A stretch of 35,857 bases of DNA, from positions 1-35,857 of the forward strand of contig JAGRNE010000005.1 in assembly GCA_020440915.1 (NCBI GenBank), written 5' to 3'. This DNA comes from Leptospiraceae bacterium (lineage in GTDB: Bacteria > Spirochaetota > Leptospiria > Leptospirales > Leptonemataceae). Below the pieces are notes generated by a model. The model was not told the origin of the DNA. It saw only the letters and a program-made list of their open reading frames with translations, and ran no database searches. Below, piece by piece: positions 7,930 to 15,098 of the stretch; position 1 is the first letter of the stretch; every line of letters begins with the position of its first letter. The position numbers were made by a program, and so were the translations under genes.

Positions 7930-9390
7930 ATGATAACATTTGATAATACGTATACCAGTCTGCCCGAGAAGTTTTATGTGAAGGTTCAGCCAGAAGCAGT
8001 ACCCCATCCTCAGCTCTTTGCCTTCAACGATGAACTGGCCCGGCAACTTGGTCTTGACCTTTCTTCTCTGTCGGAAGAGCAGCGTGCTGCGATCTTTACA
8101 GGTCAGGCATTGCCGGAGGGCGCGAGCTCCCTATCTCTGGCCTATGCAGGACATCAATTCGGACAGTTTAATCCGCAGCTGGGGGATGGCCGGGCCCTGC
8201 TTCTGGGCGAAGTGGTGGCCCCCAACGGCGAACGGTATGATATACAGCTAAAGGGTTCCGGCGCCACTCCCTGGTCCAGGGGCGGCGACGGTAAGTCCTG
8301 GGTGGGCCCGGTAATCCGGGAATATATCGTCAGCGAAGCCATGCATCACCTGGGTGTGCCGACCACGAGGGCTCTGGCGGCGGCCACTACAGGTGAACGA
8401 GTGTTTCGCGAAAGTCCCTTACCTGGCGGAATATTTACCCGCGTCGCTTCCAGTCATATTCGCATTGGTACCTTTGAATATTTTGCAGCCCGCCGCGACA
8501 CAGAGAGTCTAAAGATACTGGCGGACTATGCAATAGATCGCCACTACCCGCAGTGCAGGCGGGCGGAAAACCCGTACCTGGCTTTTCTGGAAGAAGTGGG
8601 TCAAAGGCAAGCTGCACTGGTTGCAAAGTGGATGTCTCTGGGTTTCATACATGGGGTAATGAACACAGACAACATGGCTATCTCGGGGGAGACCATCGAC
8701 TATGGCCCGTGTGCCTTCATGGATATCTTCTCCAGCCAGAAGGTATTCAGCTCCATTGATCGGGGCGGCCGCTATGCCTACGGCAATCAGATAAGGATCG
8801 CACAATGGAATCTGGCCCAGCTGGCCAATTGCCTGGTGCCTCTGGTGGATGCAGACAGTAACAGCTCTGTTAAGAAGCTCCAGCAGTGCATAAGTCCCTT
8901 GATGGATATCTACGACGAAGAGTGGCTGAAGGCCATGGCAGCCAGGTTCGGCATTTTCGAACCCCGTTCAGAAGACGCAGAAATCGTGCAGGCTTTCTTG
9001 AGCAACCTGGAAGAGCAAGGTTTGGACTTCACAATTGAGTTTCGGAGGCTTGCTGATTGGATGGCCAGAAAGTGCTCAGAGGACAGCCCGGATGCTACCG
9101 AAGACGACGGATTGAAAAGCTTCCGCGAAATGTGGCTCAGGCGCGTTGGTCAACAATCGCAGAGCCTTGAGCAGGTAGCGCAGCAAATGCAACAGAGCAA
9201 CCCGGTGTATATTCCGCGCAATCACCAGGTGGAGCGGGCAATCCAGGCGGCACTGGCAGGCGACTTTTCGGTATTTGAGCGAATGAATGATTGCCTGAAA
9301 AAGCCTTTCGAAAAGCGTGATGAGTTTGCCGAGTTTGAGCTGGCGCCGGAGCCCCGGGAAGTGGTTACCGCAACCTTTTGCGGCACATAG
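7930..9390 (+). CDS. selO: Protein adenylyltransferase SelO (YdiU/UPF0061)
   Basis: SelO is a pseudokinase-fold enzyme that transfers AMP from ATP to Ser, Thr or Tyr of target proteins, with a role in redox stress in E. coli. The 486-aa product from ATG 7930 has the usual length and N-terminus (FDNTYTSLPEKFY). Diagnostic blocks are SLAYAGHQFGQFNPQLGDGR, DIQLKGSGATPWSRGGDGK, GFIHGVMNTDN and DYGPCAFMD. Asp247, Asn248 and Asp257 occupy the metal-binding positions with the family spacing. The C-terminus ends FCGT, placing Cys484 where animal homologues have selenocysteine. A GTG at 7900 would add 10 residues with no family match, so the ATG is preferred, although its ribosome site is weak. It is monocistronic, closed by hairpins downstream. 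Confidence 0.95.
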   Translation: MITFDNTYTSLPEKFYVKVQPEAVPHPQLFAFNDELARQLGLDLSSLSEEQRAAIFTGQALPEGASSLSLAYAGHQFGQFNPQLGDGRALLLGEVVAPNGERYDIQLKGSGATPWSRGGDGKSWVGPVIREYIVSEAMHHLGVPTTRALAAATTGERVFRESPLPGGIFTRVASSHIRIGTFEYFAARRDTESLKILADYAIDRHYPQCRRAENPYLAFLEEVGQRQAALVAKWMSLGFIHGVMNTDNMAISGETIDYGPCAFMDIFSSQKVFSSIDRGGRYAYGNQIRIAQWNLAQLANCLVPLVDADSNSSVKKLQQCISPLMDIYDEEWLKAMAARFGIFEPRSEDAEIVQAFLSNLEEQGLDFTIEFRRLADWMARKCSEDSPDATEDDGLKSFREMWLRRVGQQSQSLEQVAQQMQQSNPVYIPRNHQVERAIQAALAGDFSVFERMNDCLKKPFEKRDEFAEFELAPEPREVVTATFCGT

Positions 9391-9400
9391 GCGGCCGGCT

Positions 9401-9431
9401 GGCCTTTCCTTCGGCCGCCGCAGGAAAGGCC
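9401..9431 (+). terminator. Hairpin after selO, possible terminator
   Basis: GGCCTTTCCT (9401-9410) and AGGAAAGGCC (9422-9431) form a perfect 10-bp stem with an 11-base loop, starting 11 bases after the selO stop. The trailing sequence is only TTTCC, so the U-tract is weak. It may be a terminator or an mRNA 3'-end stabilising hairpin. Confidence 0.5.
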
Positions 9432-9502
9432 TTTCCGGATCGGATGATTCCAGGTCATCCATAGCGGTTAAGAGCCATTTATAGAGATTTTTAGCAATGC
9501 GC

Positions 9503-9562
9503 GCCCATTCATACGCAATCATGCCCATTCATGCGCAATCATGCCCATTCATGCGCAATCAT
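9503..9562. repeat. Three tandem copies of a 20-bp unit
   Basis: The unit gcccattcatgcgcaatcat occurs at 9503-9522, 9523-9542 and 9543-9562. The first copy differs by one base (atacgc for atgcgc). The two downstream copies are identical. It lies in non-coding DNA between convergent genes, so copy number could vary without affecting a protein. Confidence 0.9.
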
Positions 9563-9615
9563 CTGCATGGAGGCCCGTAAGTTGTCATTGGATGATTCGG
9601 TGCCGGCGCTGAGAT

Positions 9616-9645
9616 AAAAAAGGGCAGAGAACTCTCCGCCCTTTT
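9616..9645. terminator. Bidirectional intrinsic terminator between selO and S1-domain gene
   Basis: The hairpin has the stem AAAAGGGC / GCCCTTTT with an inner AGAG/CTCT pairing. It is flanked by an A-run on the left and TTTT on the right, so each strand gives a stem followed by U residues. It lies between convergent genes ending at 9390 (+) and 9747 (-) and can end transcription from both. Confidence 0.75.
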
Positions 9646-9746
9646 GCAATGACTATCGCAAGGCCGAAGGTGGCCTGCGATCTCGGTGGCCCGGTGGCCC
9701 GGTCTTAAGCTACCCTTCGGATGGTGCTGTCCTTACCTGATAGGAA

Positions 9747-10913
9747 TCAGGATTTATCGTTCTGATTTAACGAAGCAAGCAATGCCTTGCCGAAGCTGGA
9801 AACCTCTTCCTTTTGCTCTGGCTGGTTTTCTTGCATATATTGTTCGTATTCCTTTCGTGCATCTGCATCTTGAACTCGTCTGAGCGAAAGGCTGATTTTT
9901 TCTCTCTGACGATCCACATCCAGGATCATGAGTCGTAGCTGTTCGCCACGATGGAATTCTTTATCGGCTGCCACACCTCGGGGAAGGCCGGTTTCGCTCA
10001 TGGGAATGAGCCCGCTGAAGCCATCCGGCAGTCTTGCGAAAACGCCAAAGTTCTTGATGGATTCTACGGTAGCCTCCACGATATCACCAGGCGAGAAAGG
10101 CATCTGCCCCTGCCATGGGTTTTCCAGAAGAGATTTCAGAGATAGAGTAATTCGTTCTTCTTTCCAGTCGATAGAAAGCACCTTTACGCGGATAGGCTGA
10201 CCTGACTTCACAACTTCAGAAGGATGGCGAATTCGCTTGTAGGAAAGCTCGGACAGAGGAATCAGTCCTTCCATTCCTCCAATGTCTACGAAAGCGCCAA
10301 AGTCCAGAAGATTGGTTACAGTTCCCTGAATAATGGCGCCTTCTTCCAGTTCATGCTGAAGAACTTCCTTCTGACGTTCCTTTTCCATGTCGCGAAAGGA
10401 ACGATGGGAAACCACAACTTTGCGATCGGATAGCTCGATGACCAGAAAGCTGAGCATGGTTCCGGCGGCCGGATCTCCTTCCATTTGAGACATGGGGCAA
10501 AAAGCCAGGGCTTCGCCCAGCATTACTTCGTAGCCACCTTTGATTTTGCGATGAACGCTGCCGCGTACCGGAAGCTTCTGCTCCAGGCTGTGCTCCAGAA
10601 TCGCTTTCTGGGCTTTTCCGGTAGGATAAAGAGTAAGGTGCAATTCGCCGTTGTCGCGGGACAGGACGTAAGCCTGGATAACTTCTCCAGGGTTAACTGT
10701 CACCCGATTGTCCTGATCCAGAAGTTGAGCCTTTGGAATGACGCCGGCCCCCATGGAAGTGTTAACAAAGATGAAATCCTTATCTGTTGTGCTTACGATT
10801 CTGGCCTGCACCGGGGTTCCGGCTCTGGTTTCCTGACGATGCTCAAGGCTGGCCTCCAGCAATTCGGCGAAAGATGAGTCCGCCTTTTCTCTTCCGATCT
10901 GCTTACTTTTCAT
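9747..10913 (-). CDS. S1 RNA-binding domain protein with four S1 repeats, 388 aa
   Basis: Four S1/OB-fold repeats are visible at about residues 33-100, 113-180, 199-268 and 283-355. The third (GTVTNLLDFGAFVDIGGMEG) and fourth (ATVESIKNFGVFARLPDGFSG) are canonical, with GLIPLSEL and GLIPMSE ends. The first two are more diverged. The protein should bind single-stranded RNA and act in translation or RNA metabolism. Ribosomal protein S1 of spirochaetes usually has more repeats, so this is better called S1-like than rpsA, although it could be a short S1. ATG 10913 is preceded on the minus strand by AAGAGGGG at good spacing. Only 29 bases separate it from the divergent rhomboid-like gene. The bidirectional terminator at 9616-9645 closes it. 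Confidence 0.88.
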   Translation of the reverse strand: MKSKQIGREKADSSFAELLEASLEHRQETRAGTPVQARIVSTTDKDFIFVNTSMGAGVIPKAQLLDQDNRVTVNPGEVIQAYVLSRDNGELHLTLYPTGKAQKAILEHSLEQKLPVRGSVHRKIKGGYEVMLGEALAFCPMSQMEGDPAAGTMLSFLVIELSDRKVVVSHRSFRDMEKERQKEVLQHELEEGAIIQGTVTNLLDFGAFVDIGGMEGLIPLSELSYKRIRHPSEVVKSGQPIRVKVLSIDWKEERITLSLKSLLENPWQGQMPFSPGDIVEATVESIKNFGVFARLPDGFSGLIPMSETGLPRGVAADKEFHRGEQLRLMILDVDRQREKISLSLRRVQDADARKEYEQYMQENQPEQKEEVSSFGKALLASLNQNDKS

Positions 10914-10942
10914 AGGATACCCCTCTTGTTGTGCTTGCTAGT

Positions 10943-11872
10943 ATGAGTTCAAAGAACGATTACGGAATCATGCAGGCTGGATCACAGATTACCGTCCCTC
11001 CCGTATCCCAGGGGGTATTCCGAGTATTGGTACTCCTGGTATCCGCTTTCGTTCTGGAAGTCATTGCAGGTTTCATGGGCACGGATTTACGTCCACTTGC
11101 CCTGCATTTTGGTCAGAATTTTCACCCTGCCCAGATTCTCACTCACATTTTTGTAACGGACCCTCGCCCGGGAGTGCCTATTCTCAGCAAGATCATCTCC
11201 GTTCTCTTTGAAAGTATAATCATCTATGGATTCGGCAGCCAGCTTGAGATGCTCTGGGGTCGGCGCCATTTTCTGCGATATTTCCTGATCTCATTGCTGG
11301 GTGGGATGGTGGTCTGGGGCCTGGTCGGACCTTTTCTGCCTGGCCTGCAGGTCTGGGGTTTTGGCGCCGCAATAGCAGGAATGTTGCTGGCCTACGCAGT
11401 CATCTGGCCGGATCGTCAGGTGCTTCTGTTTTTCGTCATTCCGGTAAAAATGAAATGGCTGATCCTGGGGCTTTTCGCATTCGTTTTCCTTTTCGCCCTG
11501 GGCGGAAGCTTCGAAACGGTGGTTCTTTACTCTGGCGGCGCACTGGCCGGAGCGCTCTACTTATTTTATCATGCGCGAAGAGGAAGAGTAATGGCCGAGT
11601 CTGGCTTTCGCTATGAAGGAAGCACAAGAAGCTCATCGGTTTCCGGCGGAATCGGCGATCGTTCAAAGGAGAAAAAATCCGGCGGGCTTTTTGGCTGGCT
11701 GGAAGATCGCAAGAAGAAGAAGCGGCTGAAAAAGAAGCAGGAAGAGATTGATCGCAGAATCTCTATGAAGGAAGAAGTAGATCGTCTTCTGGAGAAGATC
11801 TCGAGAGATGGCATGGATTCCCTTTCGCGCAAAGAGAAGGCCTTTCTGGATAAGGCTTCCCGTGAATTCTAG
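10943..11872 (+). CDS. Rhomboid-family pseudoprotease with DUF6576-like C-terminal tail
   Basis: A polytopic membrane protein with the six-segment rhomboid layout (about residues 15-210) and a cytoplasmic Lys/Glu-rich tail. The L1-loop region contains LEMLWGRRHFLRYFLIS, matching the E-x-x-W-G-x-x-x-F/Y-L-x-x-F/Y block of rhomboids. The catalytic motif G-x-S-G is replaced by WGFGAAIAG, with Gly141 at the Ser position. The catalytic His before GG-A-L-A-G is replaced (Tyr196-Ser197-GG). The protein therefore should not be a serine protease. The tail ends EEVDRLLEKISRDGMDSLSRKEKAFLDKAS, matching the DUF6576-type domain found after bacterial rhomboids. ATG 10943 is chosen over a GTG at 10931 (ATG 10970 is also possible); none has a clear ribosome site. 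Confidence 0.8.
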   Translation: MSSKNDYGIMQAGSQITVPPVSQGVFRVLVLLVSAFVLEVIAGFMGTDLRPLALHFGQNFHPAQILTHIFVTDPRPGVPILSKIISVLFESIIIYGFGSQLEMLWGRRHFLRYFLISLLGGMVVWGLVGPFLPGLQVWGFGAAIAGMLLAYAVIWPDRQVLLFFVIPVKMKWLILGLFAFVFLFALGGSFETVVLYSGGALAGALYLFYHARRGRVMAESGFRYEGSTRSSSVSGGIGDRSKEKKSGGLFGWLEDRKKKKRLKKKQEEIDRRISMKEEVDRLLEKISRDGMDSLSRKEKAFLDKASREF

Positions 11873-11893
11873 ATACTGGATAAAAAAATCGTT

Positions 11894-11915
11894 CCCGGAA
11901 TTCCAAACCTCCGGG
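11894..11915. terminator. Candidate bidirectional terminator between convergent genes
   Basis: CCCGGA (11894-11899) and TCCGGG (11910-11915) form a 6-bp stem with a 10-base loop in the 51-base gap between the rhomboid-like gene (+) and the Lcl-domain lipoprotein gene (-). An A-run at 11883-11888 supplies U residues on the minus strand, and CCCTATTTT follows on the plus strand. The stem is modest. Confidence 0.45.
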
Positions 11916-11923
11916 CCCTATTT

Positions 11924-13048
11924 TCAGAGCAAATCCACCACGCAGTGCACCGGAAGATTGGTTGCTTTTGACGTAGTCTGCATGTCGAACGGAGTGGCGC
12001 TGGTGCGGATGGAAAGTGCATCGGTGATGGCAGAGTATACCGCTGTGCTCGCGGTCCACATGCTGGTCGTGCCATTAGGGAAAAAGGAATCGTTCATCAT
12101 GGAGCCAGAAGAGCTGGAGTAATCTGGCACGGATAGCACCTCCAGAACAGACGGTAATCTCCATCCATTCAGACCTGCCGTCCCATCCAGGGCGGCACAA
12201 CTCTGTAGAGCGGTTTGCCAGTTCATGGTTTGTGCCGGACCTGCGCAGTTGCCGGATGTATCCAGAGTTCCCCCGGAAAGCAACGGACAGCTTGTCCAGT
12301 ACTGGTTCAAACCTGTGGCCTTCACAAGACCGGGCTGCACAGATGCGAAGGTTTCCAGCGCTAGCGTCGGCCCCGTTACGCAAAGCGCATATCGTGTGTT
12401 CGTTTTCGCGTAACTGATAAGCGCGCCGGTGGAAATGTTATTGGCCAGTGCATTGGTGGGGTTCGCCAGTTGTGTGGTATTGGACCAGAGGCCGGTGGCT
12501 CCCGGAAATCCCGGAAAGTAAGCGGCAGGAATAGCCGGCGCTCCTCCATGGTACTCAAACAGAGTGGAAAGTTCTCGATATTCAGGTACTCTCCAGGCGC
12601 CGTATGTACTTGGCGGCAACGCGGCGCAGGAAGTCTGAGCGGCGGCAAAGTCCACCGATTGTGCGGAGCCGGTGCAAGTTGTACCATCCCAGGTCATACC
12701 CAGAACACATCTGCGCCAGAGGATGCCGGTTTCCATATCCTTTGCAATCCAGCCATCATTCTGAATGCGAAAGGACCGGCTTCGAATATACTGAGCATCC
12801 TGCCGAGGAAATCCAGATGCCGGGCAGGCCACCATGGCAGCGTTATCGTAACATTGGCTCAGCTGCGAATGTGGAAGGCGAAAGGAGTCTATCTGCGAAG
12901 ACAGTGCCACCATGGTTGCCAGAAAATCGCAATCCGGATCCCCTGGATGGCAGGGAGTCGATTGTATGCATGACGGAGCCGCAAGAAGAGCACTCAGCAG
13001 GACCGAGTAGAATGCGGCACGAAGCTTTGAATGCCTGGTTACTCCCAT
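11924..13048 (-). CDS. Lcl C-terminal domain (DUF1566) lipoprotein, 374 aa
   Basis: Two copies of the DUF1566/Lcl domain are seen, recognisable by the paired motifs WRVPEYRELSTL and WRLPSVLEVLSV. Each follows a segment of the type WxxA-x-x-x-C-A and precedes a W-T/S region (TGLWSNTTQ, TSMWTAST). The domain occurs in surface proteins including a collagen-like Legionella adhesin and is abundant in Leptospira lipoproteins; the ligand is unknown here. The start at 13048 gives a compact signal peptide ending LLAAPSC with the lipid-attachment Cys27. A start at 13084 would add 12 residues. CGGAAG lies about 8 bases before the chosen ATG. The sequence is rich in Ser, Thr and Cys, as expected of a secreted protein with disulfides. 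Confidence 0.8.
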   Translation of the reverse strand: MGVTRHSKLRAAFYSVLLSALLAAPSCIQSTPCHPGDPDCDFLATMVALSSQIDSFRLPHSQLSQCYDNAAMVACPASGFPRQDAQYIRSRSFRIQNDGWIAKDMETGILWRRCVLGMTWDGTTCTGSAQSVDFAAAQTSCAALPPSTYGAWRVPEYRELSTLFEYHGGAPAIPAAYFPGFPGATGLWSNTTQLANPTNALANNISTGALISYAKTNTRYALCVTGPTLALETFASVQPGLVKATGLNQYWTSCPLLSGGTLDTSGNCAGPAQTMNWQTALQSCAALDGTAGLNGWRLPSVLEVLSVPDYSSSSGSMMNDSFFPNGTTSMWTASTAVYSAITDALSIRTSATPFDMQTTSKATNLPVHCVVDLL

Positions 13049-13135
13049 AGACAGTCTTCCGAGAACAGATCCTGAAATACCCACCGAGGGAATTCTGGTC
13101 GGTGCAACTACTGGGTACAGTTTAGAATCCGGACC

Positions 13136-13987
13136 TCAGGAATCCAGAAAAACCCGCAGCGTTTCGAGAAAAGTGTCCTGAGCGCTATAATGCAACCAGT
13201 GGTCTGCACCTTTCAATTCCAGGACTTTGCATGCAGGAAAAAACTGGCGAAACAATTCCTTATCCGAATCCTGTATGTAGTTGGACTTCTCTCCTTTCAT
13301 AGCGAGGGTTGTACCTTCATACTGCAAATTCGGAAAGTCCTCCTGGAATCCTTCCAGATAGGCAGCATTCTTTAGCGCCGAAACGTTGATACCCCAGCGA
13401 TAGCCATTCGTATCACGCACCAGGTTCATCTGCAGAAACCTTCGAACGGCGGGTAAAGGATGGATCTGAGCCATGGCTTGATCGATTTGTTGTCTGCTAC
13501 TGAAGCCCGAAACATCCATCTCCAGAGCCTGAAACTCCGGACCATGGTGGGGCTCATAGGAGCGAGGCGCAATGTCGACAACTATGAGTTTTTGAACGAG
13601 GTCCGGAAACACCAGGGCCAGTCCCATGACTGCCAGTCCTCCCATGGAATGTCCCAGGTACACGGCCGGCTTTTTCAGATGCTCCCGATGCCATCGATAA
13701 AGATCGGCTACCATGTCGTACAGAGTATGCGATGGATGATGCGGGCTGTTGCCATGATTCCGCTGATCCACTGAATACACCGGCCGCTCATCGGACTGGA
13801 CCTGGGCAATGGACTGCCAGTTTCTAGAGGAGCCAAAAAGTCCGTGGACCAATACCAGCGGCGCCGGTTCCGATGAGGAACCCTGCTGCTTCGAATTCTT
13901 GAAAGGCTCGAAAGAATGGGAAAGGGCCACAGTTTCTGTGGCCCTGATTCGATTCTGTAATTCGGTGCGGCTGGAAGTGTCAGCCAT
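13136..13987 (-). CDS. Alpha/beta hydrolase, YbfF-like esterase, 283 aa
   Basis: An alpha/beta-hydrolase fold protein. LVLVHGLFGSSRNW carries the oxyanion-hole HG motif. VDQRNHGNSP is the conserved strand-4 loop. The nucleophile elbow is GHSMGG with Ser114. The catalytic His is in GADHWLHYSAQ near the C-terminus. The overall pattern resembles YbfF/abhydrolase-11 esterases, so short-chain acyl ester or thioester hydrolysis is likely; the substrate is unknown. The ATG at 13987 overlaps the stop of the upstream M48 protease gene by 8 bases, so the pair is probably translationally coupled. A longer start at 14047 would overlap by 68 bases and is less likely. About 40 poorly conserved residues precede the hydrolase core. 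Confidence 0.88.
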   Translation of the reverse strand: MADTSSRTELQNRIRATETVALSHSFEPFKNSKQQGSSSEPAPLVLVHGLFGSSRNWQSIAQVQSDERPVYSVDQRNHGNSPHHPSHTLYDMVADLYRWHREHLKKPAVYLGHSMGGLAVMGLALVFPDLVQKLIVVDIAPRSYEPHHGPEFQALEMDVSGFSSRQQIDQAMAQIHPLPAVRRFLQMNLVRDTNGYRWGINVSALKNAAYLEGFQEDFPNLQYEGTTLAMKGEKSNYIQDSDKELFRQFFPACKVLELKGADHWLHYSAQDTFLETLRVFLDS

Positions 13988-14951
13988 CGCAAGCTTTGCG
14001 AATATTGTCGAAGTAGGGAGTGGAGATGATTCCCCGTCCGCCCCCACCTACAGAAGCAGCCAGTTCATGCATTTGTTTTACCCGCTCCTCGGCCGGAGGA
14101 TGTGTTGTCATGGCATCGTTCAGCTTGGAGAATAGTTCGCTTTCATCGTCGCCACCGGACTCAATTTCATAGAGTTTTTCGTAGAACTTGCCCACGTAAT
14201 CTTTGTGATAGCCTGTCTGCACCGATGTGCGAAAGGCCACACGATCCGCCTCCATTTCATCTTCCTGGGAGTTGGCAAAGAATGCGTACTTACTGATCAA
14301 ATAACCTGTTCCTGCTCCCAGACCTGCGCCGATCAAAGAGGCTTTGGCCACGCAATCGTCGTCGCCTTTGGGACAGGCGGATCGACCGATGGCGAATCCC
14401 AGGATTAGCCCTATGAGAGCGCCTATACCGGTGTACATCCAGTCATCTTTCTCATTTTGCATTCTCTCTGCAGTGTGGCGAGCTTTGATATGTCCAATTT
14501 CATGCCCCAGCACTCCGGCCAGCTCGGCTTCAGTTTCTGCCATGGCGACCAGGGGACGGGTGACAAAGATGGTACCGGCAGGAAGAGCAAATGCATTGGG
14601 ATAGGGGGCTTCGACCACGCGGAAGGAATAGGTGTAGGGATTGCGAGCCAGGCCATTGCGGGCCACAATGTTCTGACCGATTCGGTTCACGTATCCCTGC
14701 ACGGCGCCGTTCTGCATCCTGGGGAAGTCTTTTTCGATCTCAGGCAAAACCGATGCAGTAAGTTGCTTCTCCTGGTCTACGGTAAGAGCCGAATCCTGTC
14801 CGGTGTTATCGCCTTCTCTGGCGCGGTCGCCGCTAACGCAGGCAGCCATAAGAGTGGGGACCGCGGCAAGAAATGACCGACGGCCGACAGGAGTGGAGGT
14901 CCATTTCTGGAGCCAGTACTCCAGTTCTTCATTATCTACTGTATGGGGCAT
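13980..14951 (-). CDS. M48-family zinc metalloprotease, lipoprotein with glycine-zipper segment
   Basis: HEIGH (150-154) gives the two His ligands and catalytic Glu. EMEAD, starting at Glu232, supplies the third zinc ligand. NAFALPAGTIFVT is the usual M48 substrate-strand block, as in BepA/LoiP-type periplasmic proteases. The N-terminus carries GRRSFLAAVPTLMAAC, a twin-arginine-like signal ending in a lipobox (Cys38), so it may be a Tat-exported lipoprotein. An inserted glycine-rich hydrophobic region (about 173-222) with two hairpin-like helices resembles a glycine zipper. Likely job: quality control of outer-membrane or periplasmic proteins. It is coupled to the downstream hydrolase and divergent from the MoxR cassette, with an 11-bp motif shared upstream of both directions. 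Confidence 0.9.
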   Translation of the reverse strand: MPHTVDNEELEYWLQKWTSTPVGRRSFLAAVPTLMAACVSGDRAREGDNTGQDSALTVDQEKQLTASVLPEIEKDFPRMQNGAVQGYVNRIGQNIVARNGLARNPYTYSFRVVEAPYPNAFALPAGTIFVTRPLVAMAETEAELAGVLGHEIGHIKARHTAERMQNEKDDWMYTGIGALIGLILGFAIGRSACPKGDDDCVAKASLIGAGLGAGTGYLISKYAFFANSQEDEMEADRVAFRTSVQTGYHKDYVGKFYEKLYEIESGGDDESELFSKLNDAMTTHPPAEERVKQMHELAASVGGGGRGIISTPYFDNIRKACDG

Positions 14952-14952
14952 G

Positions 14953-15071
14953 GGTGCTATGGTAATCGGTCTGACCCATAATCAAGTAAAAAAGGGCAGA
15001 CGGTGCACATTTTCATCCTTCCGCATTACTCCATGTCATGGGAATCAGGGATTCTACTTGACCATAGCACC
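14953..15071. promoter_or_regulatory. Divergent control region with paired 11-bp motif
   Basis: GGTGCTATGGT at 14953-14963 is the exact reverse complement of ACCATAGCACC at 15061-15071. The motif therefore occurs in sense orientation upstream of both divergent genes: 1 base before the M48 protease ATG and 27 bases before the SpoIIM-like ATG. Inside it, TCAAGTA (14982-14988) and TACTTGA (15055-15061) form a second inverted pair. No strong -10/-35 pair is evident. The site may bind a regulator or act in both 5' leaders. Confidence 0.45.
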
Positions 15072-15098
15072 AGGGTGCAGGCTTGATCGGCCACCTCT

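Larger units (their letters stand above)
9391..9746. other. 356-base intergenic region between convergent selO and S1-domain gene
   Basis: No convincing gene is present. In order it holds a strong inverted repeat just after selO (9401-9431), three tandem copies of a 20-bp unit (9503-9562), and a bidirectional terminator hairpin (9616-9645). A duplicated ggtggcccg (about 9685-9702) follows, and a small CCTGAT-AGGA-ATCAGG hairpin (9736-9751) overlaps the stop codon of the S1-domain gene. Short open frames on the minus strand here are extensions of the shadow frame of selO. Confidence 0.7.

Noticed and set aside
9076-9528. 150-codon minus-strand ORF over the selO 3' end
   Set aside because: It is antisense to a well-supported gene, with no recognisable domain; a shadow frame.
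9503-9562. CRISPR-like array
   Set aside because: The three 20-bp units are directly adjacent with no spacers, and no cas gene is in the window.
9736-9751. CCTGAT-AGGA-ATCAGG hairpin at the S1-like gene stop
   Set aside because: The stem is short, overlaps the stop codon and has no T-run. The terminator at 9616-9645 explains the end better.
12470-13050. Plus-strand ORFs of 148-167 codons over the Lcl-domain gene
   Set aside because: They lie opposite a clear DUF1566 gene, and Arg/Ser/His-rich composition is typical of shadow frames.
15058-15088. TTGACC with a possible -10 (CTTGAT) before the SpoIIM-like gene
   Set aside because: The -10 match is poor and the TTGACC is part of the inverted repeat; not reported as a promoter.
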